Source: Bretschneidera sinensis (taxonomy: Eukaryota > Streptophyta > Magnoliopsida > Brassicales > Akaniaceae). From it: a stretch of DNA of 64,000 bases. The notes under the pieces are model-generated. The model worked only from the letters and a program-made list of their open reading frames with translations, was not told the origin of the DNA and ran no database searches. Below are positions 33,830 to 46,145 of this stretch, piece by piece; positions within the stretch are counted from its first letter, which is position 1, and every line of letters starts with the position of its first letter. The stretch is taken from assembly GCA_023935145.1 (NCBI GenBank), contig CM043698.1:60736001-60800000 (forward strand), written 5' to 3'. The translations under genes and the position numbers were made by a program.

Positions 33830-35984
33830 GTGTAAAACATTCGATAGACAAAATATATGTACTCAATAAATTTTTTTTTTATTTTCCTTCTAAAATTAAG
33901 ATTCTCTATAAGTAATTGTTTGGCAAAAAATTCACGACTTTATATATACAAGTTTTTGTATTATGTAAATAAATAAATAAAATTTAATTTTCTCAAATAA
34001 TTTAGATTTAGTTTTACTTTATAAAAGAGAGTTATTTACATAAGAAAAAAAATTATTACACTATATGAACAAAATTTTTCACAAACAATTAATTAATTTG
34101 TAATTAAATTCATTAAATTAGTAAAAAAAATAAAGATTAATAAATTTAAATTGAAGATATTTATCACCTATTCAAATCAAATTATATTCTTCCATTTCGA
34201 AAGTTCTTTCATAAGTAAAATTAGATGATAAAGTACGCCTAAAAATTAAAACTAAGCAAAAATGTATCTAAAATATTTTTTTAAGAAAAAAGAAATATCA
34301 TAGTAAACACAAGTGATTTTACAGAGCTTGTTAATAGCGGATGCAATCGGCATTCAATTCACACGACGGACGGTGATACCATATATAGTTTTTCTTTGGT
34401 TTTGTGTCTTGCTCCTCTTATATCACCAAAAAAAACTTTTAATCATAGTTTAATATTATATTCAATATTTGTATTATTAATCGTTGAAATAAAATATGCA
34501 TAATAGATGTTAAGTAATTACCTAGAGACTATTTTAAGTTTGAATATCTTTTTGTGACAACTAACTTATCTAAAATAAGAGTTAGATAAATTAAAGCTTT
34601 TATTATTATTATTATTTAGCACAATAATGGTCTGATCTATCTTTGCTCCCTCATTATATCCATGATAATAACTTTCATTATTCATGAGAAAATAGTTTAC
34701 CTAAAAATTCGATTCCAAAATTTTAAGGTGTCCAAATATTTATAACTTGAGATAATAATCACTAAGTCAATAACTGTTGATTTTGAAAATTTTTAACAAC
34801 AAATGCACTATATATAGTTTGCCTCATTTAATTGTTAAGATGTTGCAGTATATTAAATCTTTTTAAGGGAGTTTTATTGAATGAAAAATTTAAAAATATT
34901 TAAAAAGTAAAAATAAAATGAAAGTCAATAAAACTCATACTTTGTAGCCAATTTTGTGTTTGTTCTCTAGATAAGCATTGCAAAGAAAAACATGTCTATT
35001 TATTAAGAATTTATAACACATTGAAACTTCGATATGAATTATCTTAACTCTATGATTCATTATTTGGTGAAAAATTTTCACTGAAGCTGTATTTCATTGA
35101 ACATTCTTTCTCTAGAAATTATCTGTCATATTTTAAGAAAGATTTGCTGATAAAAGTTAAGGTAAGGAATCCTACCAATTTTCATCTGAATTCATTTAAA
35201 CCCTATATAAGTATACAAATGTGATGTAAAACATTAACTAGATAAAAATCTTTATATAATAAATTTTTTTATTTTAAATATTTTTTTCTTCACTGAATTA
35301 GGATTTTTTATTTAAGAAATTATTTTACAAATAATTCAAAAATTACTTTATATCAATAAGCATTCCACAAAAAATAAATTATCATATAACTGAGTCATTA
35401 AAATTATACTTTATTTTCTTGATACAATCAAGTTTTATTACTTTTAACTCTAAATATAAGCAAATCAAATGTAAAAACTAAAATAAAAATACTCAATATG
35501 AACATGAATTTTTGTAAAAAGTATAAGATTTTGTAAGTATATATATTAATTTAAAAAATATTAATGTTTTTAAATAGAAAACATAACATATTTTATTTTT
35601 ATAATATTTTTACTTCATTAATAGATTCATCAGTGTATTGGACTTTTCATAAACTCCAATAAAATCAATAGTTCTTCACATACAAATTTTGGAGAATGTG
35701 TATAAAAAATCATTTACAGAACAAAAAAATAAAAAAAATTCATTACTAATAAACAAGTTTTTCACAAAAAAAGTAATGATTAGATTTCTATTGTAATAAT
35801 AAATTCATCACCATATTAAATTTTATTTACGTTATAACAATATTAATGTTTTTTTAATGTTATAAATTTTGATGATTGTATTTATTTTGTTCTAATTGAC
35901 ATTAAAACTTATTATTTACTATATTAATAAAAATTAATAATGCAAAATATCTATCACGTGCATTGTAAAAAGTACTCTTATTTA
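33830..35984. other. Gene-free AT-rich region
   Basis: It opens with a second R-repeat start (GTGTAAAACATTCGATAGAC). Otherwise AT-rich, no coding signal, no element I can name. Confidence 0.5.
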
Positions 35985-36251
35985 AATGAGGTAGTTTTGA
36001 TTCTATAATTATTGGACTATATAAAAATAATATTTTAATTCAAATATAATTTGGATTGGTATGATCTTCCATTGTTTTATTATATTTTGGATCAAGTCTG
36101 AATAGGGTGTAAAACTTTTGAAAGACAAAAATACCATTATTCAACTCCATATAAACATGATACTTGTGTGTAAAAAAACAACCATGTTAATTAATACGTT
36201 AATTAGGTGTCATATAAGAATCTTATGATTGTACTTTGTTTAGATTTTCCA
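35985..36251. repeat. Dispersed repeat R, copy 3 (uninterrupted)
   Basis: It contains in one piece the sequence that in copy 1 is split by the TIR element and by the copia element: TTTGGATCAAGTCTGAATAGG, GGGTGTAAAACTTTTGAAAG, ATACCATTATTCAACTCC, AAACATGATACTTGTG. Confidence 0.7.
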
Positions 36252-37994
36252 TGTGAGGACCCGAAACATCTCAATGTGAGATATTCATCCTCCACTCAAT
36301 CTATCATTACAAATACCCCGAAAGATAATCAGAGTAAACTAAAAGTCATTAATATGCAAAAAGAATTATATCAAACTTTTCACACTGGTACATAACTTTG
36401 TGCTTACACAATTGATAAAATCTTATTACATAACACAACACTCTTTCACACATACTAATGCAAACCACTCCCACACTCTATTTAAAAATATATATGGTAC
36501 TCGAATCCCTTACAAACTGAACACTAGATTCCCTCAGCTAACCCCATTATGCTAGCTTTCTCAGGTAAACTTTTTTCATGACATAAAAAGTAGGTCATTC
36601 AAAGAATGGGTAAGCCAAACAACTAGGTTTAGTAGGGATCTACAATGGTTATGTGCAAGTGTAGAGTTAGACATACATGTATGAATAAGACATGAATGTA
36701 GTGATGTTCATGTATGCATCATATCAAGAACACATAGTATACTAACAAGTTGCGTATATGCGAGTAATCCACCTTCCCATACCAATGGTTACCACCAATT
36801 ACTCTAAGAAATCATATGCAATGCATTACTAACTAAACTTGAAAGGATACTCTTCATGTCAATCAATTCCATCCCACCTCACTTTGGTCTAAATCGATCC
36901 TTCAAGGACAAATCGATCAAACAAAGATCTCAATTAATCGAGTAGGGGCCTCATGAGCACTCCAATAGCATTCAATCAATCATTCTAAGGACGGAGTCAA
37001 GAATCATGACCAGACAATATTCAATCGTTCACTAACATTCAATAGTGTAACGTTGTGCATGACACACACCTAATAGGGAGGTTAATATGTTAAGGTGTGT
37101 CCCAATGTACATCCCTTAAACAATACTTTTTCATTCAGTGTCGACAACTCCCAACATGTTAGGGTGTGTCCCAACATGCATGAACAAAGACATTCACATG
37201 CACATTCATTGATAAAAACAGTAGCTAAATAAATCGATCATACTTGAACACAATCCACTAAAGTTCTATTATCTCACTCATTACATAACGTTTCTAAGCG
37301 ATTCAAAATAGTTTAGAAACTAGGCTTCTAGATATTCAACATAGACTCAAGTATTATCTAATTTGGTCTTAAAATTACCGAGTTACATTAACTTAAAATG
37401 TGACCATAAAATCTATCTATCCAGATTATAGTTTCTAGAACGTAGTAGTAACAAGTCTAGTGATAGATTAACTTATAGACATCTAATTGAGCTTAAATCT
37501 AATATATAATCTCCAGACATGTAGAACTAAAACATGCTAAAAATTCAAGTCCATTGCGTAACAATAGAATAATTTATAGAAACTATGTATATTAAATCTT
37601 GTTTGACATATGTGATTTCCAACTATAACAAGTCATGATTTTAATCATTCTTTGTATGAATTCAACATATGATTTATTCATTAAAGCATGAAGAATGTAA
37701 ATAAACATGATGCATGGTAGAAACCTTACCTTAATATAAAATCTCAGACTTCCTTGAAATTGAACCGGTTAAAGTGTTGAATACCAAGAACCAAGCAACA
37801 ATTGTGAAAGAACTTCTTCAAACTTAATTTTTCAGAATTATTTAAGAATTTTTCAACCAAATATTCAAGAGTCAAACCTCTCACGTTTTCCCCTATCTCT
37901 CTCTTCCTTTTCCTTTTATTTTATGATTTTTGATTTTTTCACGACTTTATAAAGGTATTTTATAGCTACATTCCAATTTTTTTGAAGTATGACA
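36252..37994 (-). repeat. Gypsy-type LTR, solo or truncated element
   Basis: On minus it starts TGTCATACTTC and ends GTTTCGGGTCCTCACA (TG...CA). The bases just outside the start read GTTTGGGGGGAA on minus, like a polypurine tract. The flanks TTCCA and TTCCC differ at one base, so a solo LTR with a damaged duplication is possible, but the tract favours a 3' LTR of an element cut off by the CACTA end at 38023. No coding remnant. Confidence 0.5.
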
Positions 37995-38022
37995 TTCCCC
38001 CCAAACTGTCATATACTAATAC

Positions 38023-38495
38023 CACTACAAGAAAAACAACAATCATTGAGGGACATGTGTCCCTTGGTGATACAAATTTTCAACGACATTATCACTGAGG
38101 GACACATGTCCCTTGGTGATAGGAACAAATATTATCACTGAGGGAATATTCCCTCGGTGATAACTAGTTTTCCTCATTTTTTTATTTCTAATATCCTAAA
38201 AAATTATATAGTTATTTTTTATAGAAAAAATATTATCAACGAGGGAAATAAATCTCTAGATGAAAAAAAATACATTAAAATACGAGTTTTAAATGATTTA
38301 TTTATTTAGAAAAATTAGTTATCATCGATGGAAAGTAAATTCCTCGGTGATAGTTAAATTATATAACTAAATATTACTAAAAGTACTTAATTAATAAATA
38401 TAGTAAATATAACTAATAATTAATAAAAAAATCAAAATGTAATTAATTTTTTTATTGACGAAAAATTTGAAAATAATAAATAAATGATGGTGTGA
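38023..38495. mobile_element. CACTA (En/Spm-type) transposon end with hairpin subterminal repeats
   Basis: It starts CACTACAAGAAAAACAAC, the usual plant CACTA terminus. Inside are three clear inverted units with arms ATCACTGAGGGA/TCCCTTGGTGAT (38042-38071, 38090-38120, 38133-38162) and two degraded ones (about 38232 and 38327). No opposite terminus was found before the segment at 38500, so this is a one-ended fragment. Confidence 0.7.
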
Positions 38496-38499
38496 TGTC

Positions 38500-40565
38500 A
38501 CACATGTCCTCGTTAAGTGAGGGCACAAATATCAAATCAAACCAACAGCTTTGACTTGATAGGAGCCCAAATACAATGATAAGCGCATTGCTAACCGACA
38601 AAAGTTGTTTTTAAGATCATAAGAATTAACATATATAGTAGAATCTTCCCCAATGCATTATCAATATAGGATGCAAGTCATCACATATAATCACATCAAT
38701 CTAAAGTATGCTCAGAGCCGAGATTGCTACTTCATCACCTCACTTTCTACCAATTTTTCAGCTCGACAAAAATGTGTTACATGTTGGGTATATATAGGTG
38801 AGAAAATCAAAAGTCTGCAGTATTTTCAAAGATTATCTTAAAGTAACTTTCAAAAAATTTCAAGTCTCATTTATGGACATCATGCGAATTTTGTGATTAC
38901 TTCTCTGAATAATTCATCATGCATTTTAATATTTTCCCTTTTTGAATCAACTGAGCTATTGATCCTTTTAAATATTTTGCTTATAATCATGACCGGAATT
39001 TGATCCTATTAGTGCCTACCTTCGTAACTATTGAATTTCGAAATGTTTTTTATGCCTTTAAAAATACCCCTACAAGACATTATCAGTTAAGCATTGTGTA
39101 TACTCTGAGTAGATTAACCAATGCCAGAAACTTCCTTATTATTACCGAAAGAAAAGAAAATAATGTATGGTATTGTAGTAAATTAGATAAGGTTTAAGAT
39201 CTTTGAAACGCTTAAGACTTTATACATATATATAGGACTAGCATCAGCATCGGCTTCTTCGTTCATGAAATATGATAGGTGAGGAATATGGGGAAGCTAC
39301 TGAAGACAATGATGATGATAAACATGAGCAAATGGAGCAACCTACAAGGTTTGATTGTAAAAGAAAATATAAAAAATATATTTATTTTATTATTTTCATT
39401 TTTAATAATTTTGTAAAAGTTCCTTCTTTGTTTTATATAATGTTAACTTCACTGTACTGATGAGATTGCAAATATAAGATAAAGGATTTACTAGAAATAT
39501 ATGTTATTGTCGTTCTTGAGGTGGTTGCAGATGATTTGTCATGTGGAGGAAGATTTATTACGGTTGGTCATGGTGATGAGGAGGGAAATAATATTTTATT
39601 ATTATCATATCACATATTACACTGATCACAGGTTGTAGAAGTATATTACAACGCATTCAGTTATCTCAATTTATTATCATATAACATATTACCAACCACA
39701 AGTTGTAAAAGCATATTACTATGGATTGTGGTTCTCTTAATTTAAGGTGGGAAACACAGAGTGAATTTTCTTTGATCTTAACCATTAAATGTGGATGAAT
39801 AAATAAGATTATTTCATATAAACATATAATTAAATATCATTTTATTGTCTGTTACCAAACAAAAAGTTTCGTTTCTCTCCGTCTCTATGTAGTAACCCCA
39901 GGTTTATCATTCTATGTCTCTTTCTACATGGTGATTATTCTTCAATATTATCAATAAAGAGAGTTTTTTTTTTTTTTTTATTTGGAAAGAGCTTTTGTAT
40001 CAAAGAGAACTGCAATTTTTTGCATTACGTTTTAGAATACGATCAAATACAAATCTTGAAAGTTAATTTTACCAGAGATATAATATTTTCGATCTATCAA
40101 CAAGCAAAAAGATTGTTTTCATATAAAAGAAATCCCAAAATAAGAAGCCTGATCCAACTGTTGTCTCTTTTTCACTCTTGTCCCTAAAGTACCATTCTCG
40201 TTCCTTTTACTTTAAAACTTTTCATCTATGTTGTTTGCATTTATGTTATTTTCCTTTGATCTTGTTGATTTTCATTCAGATTTGTGAAATCTGAAAATGT
40301 TTTCTTCTCTTTTATTGTTTGAATCAATAACTTAGGTAATTTACGTGTCATCTTGATGATCCATTAGCAAAGTTTTCGTTATAAACAGTGTCATGTAACC
40401 CATTTTCAGTCAATACTTAATTGTCATGATCCAAGCCGTTTATTCCACATTAAAATCAAGTGAAATCAAGTCTATGTTTCTTGTTTTAAATTAAGACAAT
40501 CACAATCCACTACTACAGCATGTTGATGTGGCATGCACGCCTTTATTCCTTGGTAGTAAGATTAT
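38500..40565 (+). repeat. Duplicated host-like segment, copy A
   Basis: It aligns with 51760-53910 (copy C), with a deletion relative to C of about 0.4 kb at the counterpart of 52110-52515. It contains exon-like pieces: 39272-39355 (EEYGEATEDNDDDKHEQ, then QPTRFDCKR before a GTAAAA), and 39532-39620 after TTGCAG (SCGGRFITVGHGDEEGN). I do not recognise the gene. Stops and lack of an overall frame suggest a gene fragment. Confidence 0.6.
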
Positions 40566-41746
40566 TATTGACCCGTATTTGATTTTAATAATGAAAAAAT
40601 ACTATTTAAATTGCACTAACAGTTTTATCTAAGTATAAAAACCGTAAAAGCATTCAGTTCAGAAACAATATGCAAGAACTCAATACATTTAGACATTAAA
40701 AGAAGACACAAGATCTAGAATAGGCACTAAGGTAATTGAATCACTCTGTAAATCTCTAAATTCAATTACTTAGCTTGATCTACGACTCAATTCACAAAAG
40801 AATTTGACAAAACTAAAATACAAAAAAGTTTTTAAGATAAAAAACTGTTTTGAAACATGAAAACTGGGTTGAAAGACAACCCAGTCGACTGGGTCTACAT
40901 ACCATTCGATTGGGAAATAGGATAGAAAGTTCCCATTCGACTGGTACGTACTAAGGACCCAATTGACTAGCAACTTCACCCAGTTGACTGGTCCTATGAC
41001 CCAGTCGACTGACACTCTCCTTAAGCCTAAAAGTGAAGATTTTTCACTTGACCCAGTCGACTGGTACAAGGACCCAGTCGACAGGTGATTCAAAAATATG
41101 ACCGTTTGAGATGCGAGACTTGAGCATTTAATGCCCCAAACCAACCAAGTCAGTGTCAAACGACCATGTTAGCTCAAGACTATATAAACCCACTTCAATG
41201 AGCATTTAAAAAAGGAAGATAGCACATTCAATTCATCATATAGCTCATTAATTCTCAAAAGCTTTGTAAAATTCATTGTGAGCCATTCTTCAAGCTTGTT
41301 CTTGAATGAGATATATTATTCATTTGTAATGTATTCATTGCTATCTCTCTACCATTTACTTTACAGTTAATACAATTTATTGTAAAGGGAAAAAGTTGGT
41401 GTAACTCTTAGAGTATTTGGGATTAAACACTTTGTTTGTAACTTCCGTGAGGAAGAGATTGTTTGTAAGGTTTGTGTAGCATTAGTGAAGTTGCTCGACT
41501 AACGATTAGTGGATTACTTCAAGGAGGTTCCTTGAAGAGAGTGGACGTAGGGTCGGAGAGATTCCGATATTGCTGAACTACTATAAACGGAGTTTGCATT
41601 TTCTTTTCCTTAACTCCTTTATTTACAAACATATTATTTGATTATGTGCATTGCTTATCAAATTGTTTTAAAAACTTGCAAGTTAATTAGCAAAAAGTTT
41701 TTAAAACCCAATTCACCCCTCTCTTGGGTTTGAACCTCGGTTTACA
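40566..41746 (+). repeat. Copia LTR with palindrome array (copy A)
   Basis: It begins TATTGACCCG (TG mutated) and ends CGGTTTACA. It has a palindrome array and a TATA box TATATAAACC at 41181. It matches 53911-55063 throughout. Confidence 0.88.
40881..41085. repeat. CCAGTCGACTGG palindrome array, copy A LTR
   Basis: About eight sites; three exact, others with CG lost (CCAGTTGACTGG, CCATTCGATTGG). The last ends 96 bp before the TATA box. Confidence 0.88.
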
Positions 41747-41748
41747 AT

Positions 41749-41760
41749 TGGTATCAGAGT
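41749..41760 (+). other. Copia primer binding site
   Basis: TGGTATCAGAGT, one base from the initiator tRNA-Met site. Confidence 0.8.
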
Positions 41761-41801
41761 TTCGTACTCAATTTCAAGCTTAAAATCCTTGAGTTGATCC
41801 G

Positions 41802-42271
41802 ATGACATCTAACAGCTATACTGAAGGACATTCCTATACTAGGCCTCCTTTGTTCAATGGCTCCAACTATAACTATTGGAAAAATAGAATGAAAATCTTT
41901 GTTGAAGGACAAGATTACAATTTATGGAGAGTCATTGAAGAAGGACCTAGAATTCCTACAAAGGAAATAATCATTGGAGAGATCAATCATACAATGGCTA
42001 AACTCAAAACAGAGTTTAATGAAGATGATTGTAGAATGATGTCTCTGAATAGTAGAGCAACTAACATGTTACATTGTGTTATAGATATCACTGAATATAA
42101 TAAAAGTTTTGCAAGTATTTCAGCTAAAGAAATTTGGGATAAATTATAAGTTACATATGAAGGTACTAGCTAAGTGAAAAAAATAAAAAAATTTACATGC
42201 TAGTGTCTGAATATGAGTCTTTCAAAATGTCTCCCAATGAAACAATTTCTCAAATACACTCATGTTTTCTG
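41802..42271 (+). pseudogene. gag: Copia gag, truncated (copy A)
   Basis: 115 open codons (MTSNSYTEGHSYTRPPLF, EGQDYNLWRVIEEGPRIP, SAKEIWDKL) end in a TAA that copy C shares at the same place. More stops follow until the joint at 42271. The shared stop shows that the copies descend from one already damaged insertion, or that both derive from a common donor. Confidence 0.85.
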
Positions 42272-42549
42272 TTATGTGCTTAGCAAAACAACTACAAAGT
42301 ATTATTATGTAAATTTAGTAACAACGTTTATGGGTGAACGGAAATTCATCTTTATGAATCTTGCCCAAAAAATACAGGTTGTATGAAGTAAAAAAGGAAT
42401 CCCTGTAACTTATTTGGAAAGTATGAATTGTTACCATTTGAGACAAAATAATATATGGTATTGTAGTAAATTAGATAAGGTTTAAGATCCTTTTCAAACG
42501 GTTAAGAATTTACCTAAACAAGAGCCATGTAGATCTTATATAAAGCAGT
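42272..42549 (+). repeat. Duplicated host-like segment, copy B (left part)
   Basis: It matches 52340-52600: CTGTTATGTGCTTAGCAAAAC, GTAACAACGTTTATGGGTG, ATGGTATTGTAGTAAATTAG (each a short part). The copia element at 42550 interrupts it; it resumes at 49735. Confidence 0.7.
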
Positions 42550-42909
42550 TGTTGTATGTATTTGTATTATATGGACTAGCATTACATTTGGTCATTAAGC
42601 CCATAATGGGATGGGCCCCACTAATAAACATATAGAGGCCTCTACTCTCACCCTTGCTAAAGGAAATTGGCCCATTGAGTTTCCTTTTAATGTCTTTGGT
42701 CAGCAGCTCTTTCTGGTTGTTGAGACATAACAAAAATTCTAAGGGTAGAGAGCAGTTTCTCCATAGAAGAAATTTGCATCTCTTTGCAGGAATCATAAAG
42801 CTAGCGTGGATAATTCATCATAAGTTTCTGGAGGTATGAACTCTTAATTTTCTATGTACACATGCTTTGATTATAAGACGAGTTTATCAACTAAGTTGAA
42901 CTTCTAACA
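42550..42909 (+). repeat. 5' LTR of copia element in copy B
   Basis: TGTTGTATG...CTTCTAACA, 360 bp; partner at 49370-49729. Confidence 0.95.
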
Positions 42910-42911
42910 AT

Positions 42912-42923
42912 TGGTATCAGAGC
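42912..42923 (+). other. Primer binding site
   Basis: TGGTATCAGAGC, perfect initiator tRNA-Met match, two bases after the LTR. Confidence 0.88.
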
Positions 42924-44552
42924 TCCTTCTTATTTTCATGGCTGTGTTCTTTTTTTTTTTTGTTTTGCTGTTGCTTTTTTGTTTTTGATGAGAGGGAGGA
43001 GGTAGTTCAAGAAATTAAAATAGAACATCACAAAAAAAAAAACTAATAACTACTATACTCTACCTGTTCAGTAAGAAAAACATAAATCTCATCCTTATAG
43101 TCCAAGAAATTAGCACAGCTACAGCTCGTTTTCGTGCATAATACTGTACCTGATTTTTTTCACAAAGAAAGAACTATAGTGAAGCACTATTTTCAAGTGC
43201 TTGGTTACTATTAAGAGGACTATCATCAAGTGCTTGGTTATATATATTTTGTTCTAAGTAACCGGTACTTATGTTTTCCTATAATGCTTTTTTTGTCTTT
43301 ATTAAATACATAAAGGTTGTTTGCCCATAATGCTATTGTTATTATATACATAAAGGCTTGTTTACCCATAATGTTTGCCTACATTATGCCCACCGGTGCT
43401 AGGTTTCTGTATTGCACATAAAGTATATAATCTTATTATATTTTTTATGGCCCCCCATGTGTTTGTCTTTTGGTCTTCATACCATGCGTGAGATTCTAAA
43501 GAACAAACATACTATTTTATATAACCTATATGCCCATAATGCCATGTTATCTTTATTATTTTTTGTTTTCTTTCATGGTCCACTTTTTTTTTTTTTCTTT
43601 TGGTCTTCATGCTTCTTGTAACATGCGTGAGTGCTCATATATATAAAGTTTTGAAAAGTTTAACTATACCTCAATTTCGGCATCTTATGGGATTAATGGA
43701 ACTCAAAGTGGGAATATACTGGTTTGGCTGAGCTGAACTGAGATTTTACTTTTGATTTGTCCAATGAAAAACATGAGTCAGGATTTTATTTTCTTATGAC
43801 TCATGCATTTTCTCTGCAACCAATTGGAGAATAACTGATTGTTGGGTTTTGCAGATAAAATAATATATTATCTTGAAACATAGTGAAATGTTGTCTATAG
43901 CTATTGTTTGTGTAACTTTGAACAATATTTTTGTGGACCCATTTCTTATTTCTGTGGTCATTATAGTTGAATAAATATCATTGCTTCGACCACTTGGAAA
44001 TTAAGGAATAAAGTTTTTTTTTTTAATCTGTTCATGGTACTATTTTTACTACCCTGAAATATGTCCACAAGAAGACCCAGAAAATCAATAGAATTTTTTG
44101 TTTATATGGATTATGTCATTTTAATGAAATACCGATGGTTTAGAGTGGCTATGTACCCACCTCTTGTAGAACTAGTCATGATAAATTATCGGAGTTGTTA
44201 TTATTGATTCTAATGATATTATACTAAGATCCATACGGATAATGAATTTGTCCAGTCGGCAAACAATTATTTGGTAGGATGCTTAGGACGATAAAGATAA
44301 TAGTTAAGTGCTTGACATTTGGTGGCCTAGTCCTACTCTTTCGGTAGCGGGTCATTTTAAGTCCTTGTATTTAATTATTTTGTTTTATCGTGCGTAAGAG
44401 CCTTTTATGTATCTTGGGCTCTAGTATAGTGCGTAAGAGTTTATTTTGAATAAGATTCTAGCATGGATATAAGATTGCCTAATGGAGACATTTATGGGTG
44501 CATGTTTCTTGTTCCACATGCATAATAAATTTTCTTATATTCTCCTCAACTT
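42924..44552 (+). other. 1.6-kb non-coding leader of the copia element
   Basis: T-rich, no coding motif. GTGCGTAAGAG occurs twice near 44390 and 44430. The leader is longer than is common for copia elements. Confidence 0.6.
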
Positions 44553-45405
44553 ATGGCAATGCGGCTCTGTCTCTCTCTTTGTCTGCCATCAAAAGTCTAA
44601 CTGGAACCAATTATGAGGATTGGTATGAGTCTTTCACTATTAATTTGGCTATCATGAATTTGGACTTGGTTTTGAGGGTCGATGTGCCTGTTGAGCCCAC
44701 TAATGAAAGTTCTGCAGCTGCAAAGGCTCGTTATGAGCAATGGGTGCATTCTAATCGGACTTGTCTCATGATTATGAAGTATACGATTGACAAGTATCAG
44801 GCAGAGCATAGCTGATACTGATAGCGCCAAAGAATATCTTGATGCCGTTGGGAAGAAATTTATTAAGTTTGATAAGGCAGAAAAAGGGATCTCTGATGAA
44901 ACTTCTTACTACCACAACCTATGATGGGGTTAGTGGAGTCCGAGAGCACATCATGAAGCTTACTCATTTCTTTAACAAGCTCAAAGGGATGAAAGTTGAG
45001 TTAACAGATAGTTTTCTAGTATGGCAAGTGCTTGAATCTTTGCCATCTCAGTATGATGCACTCAAGACCTCTTATAATGCTCAAAAAGATGAATGGAACT
45101 TGAGTGAAATGACTGCCATTGTAACTCAAGAAGAAGAGATGATGAAAAAGGGCAAGTCTCATACTACTTTCATGATAACTGTTGATAAAGGGAAGAAAAA
45201 GAAGTTTTTCAAGGGTAACAATAGCAACTCCAACAAGATGAAGAAACCTTGGAGGCCTTTTCAACAAGCTAATGCGAGTGTTCCATCTTGGAGGCCTTTT
45301 CAACAAGCTAATGCGAGTGTTCCAAATGGGTAAAAGAATGAAGTTTTTAAGGGAAGGTGCAATTTTTGTCATTCATTTGGGCACAAAAAGGTTGATTGTA
45401 GGAAA
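44553..45405 (+). pseudogene. gag: Copia gag with zinc knuckle, frameshifted
   Basis: The likely ATG at 44553 is one base out of frame with the following AALSLSLSAIKSLTGTNYED, so a 1-base loss near the start is likely. The frame continues with WYESFTINLAIMNLDL and YEQWVHSNRTCLMIMKYTID, shifts near 44793 (then SIADTDSAKEYLDAVGKKF) and again near 44890, then runs as LLTTTTYDGVSGVREHIMKL, VWQVLESLPSQYDALK, EWNLSEMTAIVTQEE. A 39-bp tandem duplication repeats WRPFQQANASVPS (45252-45330) and a TAA follows at 45331. The CCHC knuckle CNFCHSFGHKKVDC lies at 45358-45399 in the same frame. Confidence 0.88.
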
Positions 45406-46145
45406 TTTAAAGTCTGGTTAGACAAAAAAGGTACACATTCCCTACTAGTGTGTTTTGAGTCTAATCTAGTTGATGTGCCTTCTGATACTTGGTGGCTAGA
45501 TACTGGTGCAACTATTCATACTACAAATTCTTTGCAGGAATTAAGAAACCGCAGAAGACCAATTGATACAGAGTTAGTAGTAAATATGGGCAATGGTGTA
45601 AAGGTTAAAGTTGAACACATTGGTACAGTCAGACTTATTTTGGCTTCTAAACATATTTTGAACTTGTCTAATACTGCTTTTATACCTTCCATCAGAAGAA
45701 ATCTTATCTCTGTTTCTGTTTTGGCCAAATGTGGATATGTTTTTCATTTTGGAATTGAAAAGGCTATGATCTTGTATAACTCTGTTATGGTTGGTACTGC
45801 TACTTTATATGATGGTTTGTATAAAATTGACTTGCTTCCTGTTTTAGATCCTGCTTCTTCTAGTTTCTCTATTGTGAATGCTATAGTTGGTTCTAAACAT
45901 GCTAGATCCAATAAAAACTCTTCCATGTTGTGGCACAAAAGGTTAAGTCATATTTCTAGAGAAAGAATAGAGAGGTTGTTAAAGATGGCATTTTAGATGA
46001 CTTGGATTTTTCTGATTTTGAAACTTGTGTTGCTTGTATCAAAGGGAAACTTCCAGCGAAAACCAGAAAGTAAAAGATTAGTAGAAGTCAGGATGTTCTA
46101 GATTTAATCCATACTGATATTTGTGGTGCTTTTTCACCTGCCACT
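45406..46145 (+). pseudogene. Copia protease and pre-integrase region
   Basis: The frame continues from the knuckle into WWLDTGATIHTTNS, the protease active site (DTGA), and FIPSIRRNLISVSVLAKCGY. LWHKRLSHISRERIERLL begins the GAG_pre-integrase zinc site. A frameshift at about 45976 leads to DGILDDLDFSDFETCVACIKGK with the zinc CX2C, then a TAA near 46069. Confidence 0.85.

Larger units (their letters stand above)
40566..42271 (+). mobile_element. Truncated copia element (LTR plus part of gag), copy A
   Basis: It has an LTR (40566-41746), a primer site and the beginning of gag. At about 42271 homology to the element at 53911 stops and sequence like 52340 begins, a duplication or recombination joint inside gag. 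The position of the insertion in the segment is the same as in copy C. Confidence 0.82.

Noticed and set aside
36252..37994. A firm solo-LTR call with duplication TTCCA/TTCCC
   Set aside because: Only four of five bases match and the adjacent G-rich tract looks like a polypurine tract, so solo LTR and truncated element cannot be told apart.
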